Shown one piece after another: positions 1-9,100 of a stretch of 15,059 bases of DNA. The notes beneath the pieces are model-generated. The model saw only the letters and a program-made list of their open reading frames with translations. It searched no databases and was not told where the DNA came from. The translations under genes and the position numbers were made by a program. The stretch is from Coemansia sp. RSA 1804 (lineage: Eukaryota; Kickxellomycota; Kickxellomycetes; Kickxellales; Kickxellaceae). Within the stretch, counting starts at the first letter, position 1. Each line of letters opens with the position of its first letter. The stretch covers positions 1-15,059 of the forward strand of contig JANBTH010000543.1 of the NCBI GenBank assembly GCA_027578815.1, written 5' to 3'.

Positions 1-334
1 CACGGCACATGGGATGGGGCAGTGCATGCAGCCCGGAGGTCATTCATTTTCCCGGAGTTGCATGCATGTAAGCTTTACGGTGATCTGAGTTGCCTCAAAT
101 CACAAAGTGCTGTGTTGTTCAAAGCCAAACACGGCCTTTCTCCGTACAATGCTGTTAAACTGACGTAAACCCCCGCCATGCCTCCGCGACTGCAGTGGCA
201 ATGATCTTGTTTGAATAGCTTTAGCCCAGGGACATTCCGCCCCTGTTTTTCTTCTCTCTATTTATCTTTTTTGGCATGCTTTGCATTTAATTCAATCGAA
301 GGGAACCTCCTCTATCGCTCTTTTAGTTTACGCA
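1..334. promoter_or_regulatory. Upstream region of the DIS3L2/SSD1-family gene
   Basis: No coding region could be supported here. The last 100 bases before the ATG at 335 are rich in C and T, as is common in fungal promoters and 5' leaders. A TGACGTAA element at 161-168 resembles a CRE/ATF-type bZIP site; one such octamer is weak evidence by itself. The region is assigned as promoter by position only. An upstream gene outside the window could also contribute its 3' or 5' end here. Confidence 0.35.
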
Positions 335-3300
335 ATGCCGTCTTGCAAGTCTGAAGACGTAGTCGAGCCCGAACAGGGCGACCAGCAGAACACCAGGCCA
401 AAGCGGCCACGCCAGCGCAAAAGACCACCGCGTTCTCTACCACAGCAGCAGCACCAAAATGAGCAGTCCAACAACCGCGCGCCTAGGACACCTGCAGAAG
501 ATGCTGCCATAACACCGCAGCAACAGCAGCAACAGCAGCAACAGGAGCAGCAGCAACAGGAGCAGCACCAACAGGAGCAGCAGCCGCTGGATGACTCGTC
601 TCCCGCAAAGGAAAAGAAACGCATTCGCCGCAAGAGAAATCGCAAGCAGGCCAAAGATAAGCAGGCGTCATCTTCTCATGGCCCTCATGAGGGCAGACAT
701 CCCGAAGAGCATGCTCATATCCTATCCAATCCTTCAGAGCCACAGATGACTTGTCCAGAAACCACCGATCCCCACCAACATATGGTATCGGCGGAATCCT
801 CCCCCGGCTTGCGTGAGAGTAAGGTTTCACTCAACAACAGCGCTGCTCTCCCGTCAAATCTCACTTCCAGCACGGCCAGCACAAGCGATCCACATCTGCG
901 CCACCAAACTGCACCAAAACACCGATTGCTTCCAAAGATCTACGACGCATACTATTCTCCCGAGCTGGTACAGGAGCATCTGGATTCTGGAACTGTTCTT
1001 CGTGGCGTACTACGCGTCAATCCAAAGAATCCGGTTGATGCGTATGTGTCACTGGACGAGTCGCCGAGTGAGAGGTGCTTGTACAACTATCCTCAGCTCA
1101 AAGGCTACGATGTTGGCAGCAGCGACGACATTTATATCTGCGGAGAAGTGTCTCGCAACCGTGCGATCTCTGGCGACGCTGTTGCTGTCAGAATACTCTC
1201 AAAGAGAGATGCCCGGATCACGTATAAGATAAACCGCTTGGCAAGCGACAGGAGGATCGACAATCTAAAGGAATACCGACGCCACCGTCTTGAAAAAATG
1301 GCTGCTGATGCTGCAACCAGTCTGTCCTCGAACGAGAATGGAAGCTCTGATATGTCGGGCGATAGAAAGGTTTCAATGACCGAAGAAGATAGGGTATTTG
1401 GCGCTGTTGTCGCTATCATATCACACAACTCCGACAGGTCATTCACGGGAAGAATCAGCCTTACGCCGCCCAAACTCACAACAAGGAGTCGTCGGGACTT
1501 TGTTGATTCATTGGGAACGTCTTCGGCGTGGTTTAGACCATTGGATGGTGCCCTCCCATGCATGGTCATTCCTCGTCACGGCATTCCACAGGCACTTCTT
1601 GGCGAATCCAAACAGCGGCTCTGCACGGTGAAAATGAACAGCTGGAAGGTCAGAGACCCGTTTCCATCGGGAGGCTTTGTCAAAGATCTGGGAAGACGCG
1701 GTACGCTGGATATCGAGACGCAGATTATCCTGGAGGAGAACGGTGTCTGCAACGATTCCTTTACTCCCTCCGTTCTCAAGTGCTTGCCCAGCTCGCCCTG
1801 GACAATACCGAGCAAAGAGATTCAGCACAGAACAGATCTGCGCAAGAGCTGCATCTTCACGATCGATCCGCCTACTGCTCGCGATCTTGATGATGCTGTA
1901 AGCTGCACACGCCTTCCGAACGGAAACATGCTTGTAGGCGTCCACATAGCAGATGTGTCTTATTTTGTTCGGCCAAACACAGCGCTGGATATCCAGGCAC
2001 GCCAGCGCGCAACCACAACATATATGGTACAGCGCGCCTATCCCATGCTGCCGTCAATGCTGTGCGAGGATCTGTGCAGCCTTAACCCTGGCGTCGATAG
2101 GCTTGCGTTTTCAGTTATGTGGGAGATGGATCCTGAAACCGCTACTGTTCAGTCTACCTGGTTTGGACGCACGGTTATCAGCTCAGCATGCAAGCTTGCC
2201 TACGATGATGCCCAGCATGTTATCGATGGAAACCATCTCCCGGACTCTGTCCAATGCTTTGAATTCTCCAAGAAAGGAGCAGTGGCAGCGCGCCCCAGCC
2301 GCAGGGCGCAGGTCGAGGAGAGTATCCTGTGGTTCTACAAGCTGTCGAAAATCATGCGTCAGCGCCGTTTCGACAATGGGGCACTTTCGCTCAGCAGCGT
2401 CAAACTTAGTTTTGAACTAAACGAAGCTGGGGAGCCGATCGATTGCTGGCCATATGCGATAAAGGACAGCAACCGCTTGATTGAGGAGTTTATGCTGCTT
2501 GCCAACATGAGCGTTGCCGCACGTATCGAAGCGACCTTTCCTGATGCATCGCTTCTGCGTCGCCATTCACCGCCGCTTTCGCGTCGGCTGGACGAAGTGT
2601 GCAAGCAGCTTGAAGCGTCTGGCATCCATCTGTCGTCTGCATCGGCCGGGGAGCTTCAGGAGTCGCTTGGTCAGGTTGATGATCCGGATGTCCGGTTTAC
2701 GGTTGAGGAGATTCTAACTGGGCCGATGCAGCGCGCACTGTATTTCTCCACACACTCAATCAAGGACAAGGACGGATATCGCCACTACGCACTTAACGTT
2801 CCGCTTTATACCCACTTCACCAGCCCGATTCGTCGCTATGCCGATATCATTGTCCACCGAACACTGGAGGCATCACTAGCGCTATTTGGCAACCACGTCG
2901 TAGGTGACCATCCGCTGCTGCCACAGTACTTTTCTCCTTTCTTTCCTAGGACCTCTGCCAAGGGATCGCTTACAGAAAGCGCGGATGCTGCAAAGTCGCT
3001 GTTAGTTCCAAAGCCCAGAACCATAGCAGAGATTGCACATCAGTGCAACCTGCGCAAGGATGCTGCCAAGAAGGCGCAGGAGGCCAGTGCAAAACTTTAC
3101 TTGGTCCACTATCTGACGTCCATGTCCAAAAAGGTTGCTGTGCCAGGAGTCGTTTCGCTTGGCGTTGTTACCAAGATCACTCAGGAAAAGTTTGTTGTTA
3201 GTCTCCCTGCCTTTGGGATAGACGGCACAATCTACATGGATCGTCTTGCGGATAGGAAGAACCAGGTCTTGTCCATTGACTCCCGCAATTGGAAGCTTCG

Positions 3301-3598
3301 CTTGTGGACTGTGGAAGCCGCATCTGTCATGCTTTCTTGGGAGGCAGAAGCGCCCAAGCATGCGGAGCAGGCGGAGGAGAGCAGTCGCTCAGACCCAGTT
3401 GCTGATCTTGCAGACGAGCTGTCAGTACTGGTAATAGATGACAACGGGCATGGTACAGTTCACCTTGGACGCAAGCAGACAACCGAACATGTGTCGCAGA
3501 AGATACAGATATTTAGCAAGGTTGCTGTCTGTGTTCTGCCAAACAAGTCGCCGCCAGACCTTTCTGTAAAGCTTGTAATGCCATCAATCTACAGCTGA
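335..3598 (+). CDS. DIS3L2/SSD1: RNase II/RNB-family protein, DIS3L2/SSD1 type
   Basis: Single exon, 1087 residues from the ATG at 335; the frame is open back to 281 but has no earlier ATG. The N-terminal ~200 residues are low complexity, with basic clusters (KRPRQRKRPPR; KKRIRRKRNRKQ) and a polyglutamine tract at about 62-83. Two cold-shock-like domains follow (about 206-290, starting YYSPELVQEHLDSG; and about 350-480, containing WFRPLDGALP). The RNB domain (about 500-865) contains FTIDPPTARDLDDAV, with aspartates 511, 517, 519 and 520 at the spacing of the RNase II metal-binding site, and YTHFTSPIRRYADIIVHR with its arginines at 833-834. An S1-like beta region follows at about 938-1005. DIS3L2 degrades uridylated RNA 3'->5' in the cytoplasm; fungal Ssd1 is an orthologous RNA-binding translational repressor, usually catalytically dead. 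Domain order and the N-terminus resemble Ssd1, while the intact acidic site resembles DIS3L2. The family is certain; the choice between the two names is not. Confidence 0.92.
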   Translation: MPSCKSEDVVEPEQGDQQNTRPKRPRQRKRPPRSLPQQQHQNEQSNNRAPRTPAEDAAITPQQQQQQQQQEQQQQEQHQQEQQPLDDSSPAKEKKRIRRKRNRKQAKDKQASSSHGPHEGRHPEEHAHILSNPSEPQMTCPETTDPHQHMVSAESSPGLRESKVSLNNSAALPSNLTSSTASTSDPHLRHQTAPKHRLLPKIYDAYYSPELVQEHLDSGTVLRGVLRVNPKNPVDAYVSLDESPSERCLYNYPQLKGYDVGSSDDIYICGEVSRNRAISGDAVAVRILSKRDARITYKINRLASDRRIDNLKEYRRHRLEKMAADAATSLSSNENGSSDMSGDRKVSMTEEDRVFGAVVAIISHNSDRSFTGRISLTPPKLTTRSRRDFVDSLGTSSAWFRPLDGALPCMVIPRHGIPQALLGESKQRLCTVKMNSWKVRDPFPSGGFVKDLGRRGTLDIETQIILEENGVCNDSFTPSVLKCLPSSPWTIPSKEIQHRTDLRKSCIFTIDPPTARDLDDAVSCTRLPNGNMLVGVHIADVSYFVRPNTALDIQARQRATTTYMVQRAYPMLPSMLCEDLCSLNPGVDRLAFSVMWEMDPETATVQSTWFGRTVISSACKLAYDDAQHVIDGNHLPDSVQCFEFSKKGAVAARPSRRAQVEESILWFYKLSKIMRQRRFDNGALSLSSVKLSFELNEAGEPIDCWPYAIKDSNRLIEEFMLLANMSVAARIEATFPDASLLRRHSPPLSRRLDEVCKQLEASGIHLSSASAGELQESLGQVDDPDVRFTVEEILTGPMQRALYFSTHSIKDKDGYRHYALNVPLYTHFTSPIRRYADIIVHRTLEASLALFGNHVVGDHPLLPQYFSPFFPRTSAKGSLTESADAAKSLLVPKPRTIAEIAHQCNLRKDAAKKAQEASAKLYLVHYLTSMSKKVAVPGVVSLGVVTKITQEKFVVSLPAFGIDGTIYMDRLADRKNQVLSIDSRNWKLRLWTVEAASVMLSWEAEAPKHAEQAEESSRSDPVADLADELSVLVIDDNGHGTVHLGRKQTTEHVSQKIQIFSKVAVCVLPNKSPPDLSVKLVMPSIYS
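518..583 (+). repeat. CAG/CAA trinucleotide tract encoding polyglutamine
   Basis: An in-frame run of CAG and CAA codons broken by GAG (Glu) and one CAC (His), encoding about 22 residues that are mostly glutamine. Mixed CAG/CAA usage makes slippage less likely than in a pure CAG array and suggests selection for the amino acid. It lies in the disordered N-terminus of the RNB protein, where Ssd1 homologues also carry glutamine-rich, prion-like sequence. Confidence 0.9.
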
Positions 3599-3729
3599 GC
3601 CCTCCTCTGTTCCTTTTTCTTCGTCTCTCCATCTCCCCCCCTTTTTTCTGGTCCTTTCTTTTCCTTTTCTATTTATTTCAATGTAAAGCTATTTACTTTA
3701 TTTTTTTAATACCCGCAATCCCTCTAGCA
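3599..3729. other. Intergenic spacer between the RNB gene and VPS33
   Basis: 131 bp of strongly pyrimidine-rich DNA on the plus strand with long C and T runs. It must hold both the 3' end of the upstream gene and the promoter of VPS33. No canonical AATAAA is visible; an AT-rich stretch near 3670-3710 is the likeliest place for 3'-end and initiation signals, but that is a guess. Confidence 0.4.
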
Positions 3730-6050
3730 ATGCAAACGACAGAAGGGTCCACTTCGGAGACAGTCAATGAGCCGAACCTACTACAACTGAAGGATATCCT
3801 TCGTGATGAGCTTATAGCAATTCTGGAAACCGTACGTAACACTCTGCTGCACAAGTAAAAACAAGTGACTTATTCTTGGCGCTGAAAGACGCATTTAGAG
3901 ACGCATTTTCTCAGCAAATCAATTCTCTCATTGCTAAGGCTTCCTTCAATATGTAGATTCGCGGTTCCAAGGCTCTGGTTTTGGACAAGGAAGTATCGGG
4001 AGCGCTGAGCATGATCGTGGACTTCGGCTTACTGAAGGAGCATGGCGTTGAGAAGATATTCCTGCTTGAAGCAGGTCCGCTGGATACAGGTGCGACAAAG
4101 GGCGTCTTTTACTTTACACTCCCACATGTACAAAAGATGAAGATTATAGCAGAGCAGGTCAAGGCCGGACTGCAAGCATCCAGCGATGCGACAAAGGAGT
4201 ACTCTTTGCAGCTTGTTCCGCGGCGCACACTTATTTGCGAGCGCGTTCTGGAAGAGGAAGGCGTTCTTGGCGACATTGCGCTTGGCGAATACCATATGGA
4301 CTTTATTCCGCTGGAGGACGATGTGCTTTCGCTTGAGCTTCCCGCCACCTTTAAGGAGCTTTATCTAGATGGCGACTTTTCGTCCGTCCAGTACACGGCG
4401 CGTGCGCTCATGCGGCTGCAAGGCCTGTTTGGATTTTTCCCGCGGATTGCAGGCAAAGGAGACTTTGCTCAGATCCTGGCAGAAGGGCTTACTCGCATGC
4501 GCCTGGAGCTGATGTCTACTGGTTTAGGCGGCGGAAACGCAAGCAATGCGCTGGCAATTTCAAGCGCATTTGACTCTGTCGTTATCATTGACCGAGCGGT
4601 TGATCTCACGACACCGCTTTTAACTCAGCTCACATACGAGGGCCTCATCAGCGAGGTGTTTGGGATTAACGACGGATCCATCACCCTTGGCGGCAGCGCT
4701 GGAACAGCCGCAACGCAGGGCGGAGCTAGCGGCTCTGGATCGGATGCGCAGGCGGCTGCAAAACGGAAGCGCATTATGCTCAGCAGCAGCGATGGCATAT
4801 ACCGCATGGTTCGAAGCATGAACTTTTCGGCTGTTGGAAACATGCTGAGCAAGATGTCTCGCCAGCTTCAGGACTCGTACGAGAGCCGCCACAAGGCCAA
4901 AACAGTGCAAGAGATCCGCAGCTTTGTCGGGAAGCTTGGCGGGCTTCAATCGGAGCACCAGTCTCTTAAGACCCACGTTTCGTTGGCCGAGACTATCCTA
5001 AAACGCACGCAGACCGATGATTTCAGCTCTATTCTTGACATTGAGCAAACGCTGGTAGGTGGCGGAGACCTGACTCGAGAGCAAATGGCCTGCTTTGACA
5101 AGCTTTTTGCGCTGGCTGATCTGCAAGCGCCAGTCCCCGGTGTCGGTGGCGAGCTCAAGGGCCAGACTCCTCCGGCTTCAAGCCCAAATTCCATCCACAA
5201 GGTCCTGCGGCTCCTATGCCTTTATTCACTTTGGCGTGGCTCGCACTTTAAACAAAAAACATACGATGCCTGGTACGAGGGGATTATTGCCGGTTTTGGA
5301 TTCCACCACACATTTACTCTTGACAATCTAGATAATGTAGGTCTTTTGGCGTCACCTTCCTCGGCAAAAGCAGCAGCAGCAGCAGCAACAGCATCGTCGC
5401 AGCGGGTGGCTAGTGCGAATACTCCAGACGAGTCACTAGCAACGGGTCTTCTAACCACCACTATGCCGTCGACAAGGCCTCGCAACCCAGTTCATACCAA
5501 CCAGCTGGGTTTTCTTCGCAAAACGCTGAATCTCGTGGTTGGAGATGTGCGTGAGAGCGACCCGGATGACGTTTCTTTTGTATACTCAGGCTATGCGCCA
5601 ATATCGATCCGGCTGCTGCAGTGTCTTGTGCGGGATCCTGCGGTCTACACTACAAACACATCGAGCCGCTATGCAGCACTGCTGCGTCCGCTGGGCGACA
5701 GCAGATCGCGGCCTGCACAGCGCGATGGGCATAACATGGGCGGCGTAAAGAGCGGATGGGAAGGCTGGGACGATGTGCTGTCGGAGCTTCCTGGCGAGAC
5801 AGTCGATATTGTTCAGTCGCCCAGCGACCGCGATGCTGATGCAGCAATTGCCGACGAGATGGTGAAGCGTCTGGGGGAGAAAGCTCCGGCAACACTGGTG
5901 GTGTTCCTGGGAGGCTGCACGTTTACCGAAATCGCCGCACTAAGGCTGCTCTCGCAGCAGCACAACCATCGGTACATTGCAGCGACAACGCAGATCATAA
6001 ATGGGAACAGCTTTTTGGATCCACTGATCCAGAAACCGCCGCAGATCTGA
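3730..6050 (+). CDS. VPS33: Vacuolar sorting protein 33 (Sec1/Munc18 family)
   Basis: Two exons: 3730-3831 (34 codons) and 3957-6050, joined in phase 0 to give 731 residues. The intron (3832-3956, 125 nt) has donor GTACGT and acceptor TATGTAG. The junction reads ...AILET|IRGSKALVLDKEVSG, matching the VPS33 family N-terminus. Family signatures include EKIFLLEAG early, IIDRAVDLTTPLLTQLTYEG (from about residue 244) and, near the C-terminus, VVFLGGCTFTEIAALRLLS with IINGNSFLDPL. VPS33 is the SM subunit of the HOPS and CORVET tethers; it templates SNARE assembly for endosome and vacuole fusion. The length is slightly above yeast Vps33. The excess sits in two low-complexity insertions: a Gly/Ser/Ala stretch ending in KRKR near 4690-4770, and an alanine run with Ser/Thr near 5360-5460. 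Both lie between conserved blocks and are probably surface loops. The second exon is uninterrupted, so the gene looks intact. Confidence 0.96.
3832..3956 (+). other. VPS33 intron 1
   Basis: 125-nt GT-AG intron with donor GTACGT and acceptor ATGTAG. Removing it joins an acidic 34-residue leader to the conserved VPS33 N-terminal block without a frame change. A GCTAAG at about 3932-3937 is a possible branch site, about 20 nt upstream of the acceptor. Confidence 0.85.
5367..5393 (+). repeat. VPS33: GCA trinucleotide run (polyalanine) in VPS33
   Basis: A short array of GCA codons with one ACA encodes alanines within a non-conserved insertion of VPS33. It is of the same type as the CAG/GCA runs in the ARP9 and GID4 genes and in the non-coding right end. 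Confidence 0.75.
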
Positions 6051-6171
6051 GATCTGCTCTGTTGTTGTTTACTCCTATTAATTCCAGTCTTGATGGCACA
6101 AAAAGAGAAGATATAATCAAAAGTAAACGCTGTGTACTGCTCGGCAACGTGAGTAAAACAAAGATTCTAAT
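6051..6171. other. Convergent 3' spacer between VPS33 and HBS1
   Basis: 121 bp separate the VPS33 TGA (+) from the HBS1 TAG (-). The two mRNAs must end within it, or overlap. AT-rich patches at 6105-6125 could serve either 3' end. No clear terminator or canonical AATAAA is visible. Confidence 0.45.
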
Positions 6172-9100
6172 CTACTTGCTGTAAAGAGCGGTGACTATTC
6201 CCGCTGCTATTGTTTCGCCGTTTTTACGAAGCATGACCCGTCCGAGTTCCTTTGAGTTCTTGAAAAGCTCCAGACAAACGGGTGTCTCCGTGGTAATCTC
6301 CACACGTGCAGTTGCGCCCTTGCGGATGTGTCGTGGCCTACGTTTGGTCACCTCGCCAGTCCGCTGGTCAATAACCTCGATGATCTTGTGCAGAACTGCA
6401 GGCACATTCAGGCTCTGGATGTGCAGCAGGGCGGGGAACCCGTTTGTGATTGGTACTGGCGGATCAAAAATAACAAGCTGCGCTTCGAAACGGAAGACGG
6501 CTTGGATAGGGATGGTCAGACTGCCGCACACAACTGAACCGATTGTGAAGTTCTGGATGTCAGCGCCTTGTATCATAAGAACCACAGAGTCGCCGGCCAC
6601 CGCCCACTCTTCAGACACAAAGTCAACATCGATTGCCCTGATTGTTCCTCGCTCTCCTCCCGGAACCAGCACAACCTGCTCTCCCATCTGCACATTTCCC
6701 TGGGCAATGCGGCCGCTGACGCTTACGCTGTTTGCACTGCCTGCCGTGCCGCTCTTGAAAAAGTCCGTGACTGCCAGCCTGAATGGCTTGTCGACTGGAC
6801 GCTCTGGTATGCTGAATGTGTCGATCAGGTCGACTAGGCAAGAACCAGCTGCACCGCCGTCGTTCTTTTCGCTGTCAAGCCACCACGCTGCAAGCGCAGG
6901 CGCTTCGTCAGCGGTGACGCGACGCACCAAGTTCACGCCCTTGAGACCGCTGACAGGCACAAAGCGGACATCCGCTTTCAAATAGCCACAGCTGGTCAGG
7001 AACTCTAGGAGCCTGGTTGTGATCTCGTCATAGCGGGTTTCGCTCCAATCAACCATATCAAGCTTGTTCACAGCAACAACAAGCTGTCTCACGCCCAGAG
7101 AACGGATCAGAATAGCGTGCTCGCGCGTCTGTCCGTTGCCATCGAATCCAGCCTCAAACTCTCCTGTCGACGCATCCACAACGAGAACGGCAACATCAGC
7201 GCGGCTGGCGCCAGAGATCATGTTGGGCACAAAATCGCGATGGCCAGGCGCATCCAGAAGCGTAAACCTGCGGTGCGCCGTGGCAAACGAGTTGGTTGCA
7301 ATGTCCATTGTCACGCCGCGCGCCCGCTCTTCCTCGGTTTCGTCAAGAACCCAGGCATAAGCAAACGACCCCTTTCCGATCTTCTCCGCATCCCGCTCAA
7401 ACCTTTTGATTGTGCGCTCATTGACCTGCCCCAGCGCATAGAGAAGATGCCCCATGAGCGTGCTCTTTCCAGCATCGACATGCCCAACCACTACAAGATT
7501 GAGTATTTCGCGGGTCTTTAGGTTCTTTGAATACTCATCAACCACATTGATGCGCTTCCTGGGCGTGCCGGCCGGCGTTGTTGGTTTTGAGGATTCGGAT
7601 TCTGAGCTCAGCAGCTGAGCCTTTTCGCTGCTTATCTTGAGTCTGCTGATGTCCTTTGTGGGAACATTCGATCCCTTGGAGCCAGTACCACTAGTGGAGG
7701 TTTTGGCTGGTGGAGGCTGCGCAGCTTCTACATACCATTAAAAAAGCAAGGAAGAAGGTAGGGAAATGTGTCCAAAGCATTAAGTATATGCCAATAGACA
7801 TCCAGACAATTGCTAGAAAAGAAGAGTAGCATACAGCGTAGATAGAAACAACATTGCATGTCGACCAACCTCGTCAGAAAAAAAAAAAAGAAAATCGGAA
7901 AGGATGAGTTAATGATTCCTCCTTTTGCCTGCTACAACATTAGAGGAAGCAGCAACTGAAGACACTTTGGTAGATGAATTGTTTCCAGCCATACGCTGTG
8001 CTGCAAACACTCTATCGTCGGGGCTGGGAGAATCAAACGTAAAACGTGGTTTTGCGCTTATGCTGCTGTTGGTTACTAACAGCGTATTCAAAAAGGATAT
8101 GTCTCCTGAAATGGGATTGTCTGGATAACAAGACCCCTCGCCCTCACGCAATCTTCCACCGCCAGAACCATTATCAAAACCAACACTGCCCATTGCCCCT
8201 GCCGTATATGCCTGTTTGTTAGCTTCAAAAAGACGTTGAATCTCGCTTCGGAGTTCTCTTTCAATTGAAACCGAGGCTGTATTTGCACTGGCATCCGATG
8301 GGATAGTCTTTGCAATTCCGTCAAGCATAAAGCATGCCAGCGGCGACGGCCGTCCATAAAGGGTGGCCATTACCGGCTGCTGACGTCCGCCCATTTCCAG
8401 CCCTGCCCGACGGCTGTGTATTTGATGGCCAACCGTTGATGACGATGTGGAATCAGGATCTGCTTTCTTTTCAGAGCCTAGAACAGTGCTTTTGGGCGCG
8501 GGTATCTGTCGTCCAGAAAAGTTCTTTAGGACCGGAGCAGGTGAAGATGTTGCCGATGGGCGCAGTGCTAGTTGCGAGAGTGTCAGCCCTTGCCGTGTGG
8601 GCAGCCCAGAGGTCCTATTCTTATCGGCTGATAAGACTGAGGTTGTTGCTACGGGCCTGGTCTTTAGTGCTTCTAGCGCCTTGCCCACTATAGACGTCGA
8701 TCCCTTCAGTCCGGCTAGACCAGTTGACTCTCCAGGCTGTTTCCGTGACAGCAAAGACATACCGCCCTTTTCAGACACCGCAAGTCTTTTAAATGGAGAC
8801 AATAGGCTTGGACTGTTAGGTTTGGTAGTAAAGATTGAACTGACACGAGGTTTTTCAGTCTCCATCTTCAATCTAGGCATTGGAGGGTTTCCTGGGCGAT
8901 GGGGTGCATTTATAGGTGACACATCGCTGCTTGTATCCTCGCAACCTATATAATATTCTTCTTGCGTTTGGAACACGGATAATGGATTGGTTACATGTGG
9001 AAAGGGGGGAATGTGCGACATCTTTCACAAATAGAGAAGCATATTCACATCTTTGGACGCTTGAACAGAATGGGAATTGATACATTTGAGATTGTCTAAT

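Noticed and set aside
281..334. In-frame extension of the RNB gene upstream of 335
   Set aside because: The extension has no ATG (only a TTG at 281), lies in pyrimidine-rich leader-like sequence and lacks protein-like composition; the ATG at 335 is a normal eukaryotic start.
6191..6985. Long plus-strand open frame (264 codons) opposite the HBS1 GTPase exon
   Set aside because: It is antisense to a strongly conserved coding exon, with no recognisable protein features; it arises from the codon bias of HBS1.
8447..8953. Plus-strand open frame (168 codons) opposite the SKI7-like exon
   Set aside because: No family features or promoter context; the minus-strand frame carries the recognisable motif.
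8873..9021. SKI7-like frame as an independent gene starting at ATG 9021
   Set aside because: Not excluded, but less likely: an in-frame TGA lies just upstream, the first 25 residues have no conserved character, and the phase-1 acceptor at 8946 matches the shared HBS1 exons.
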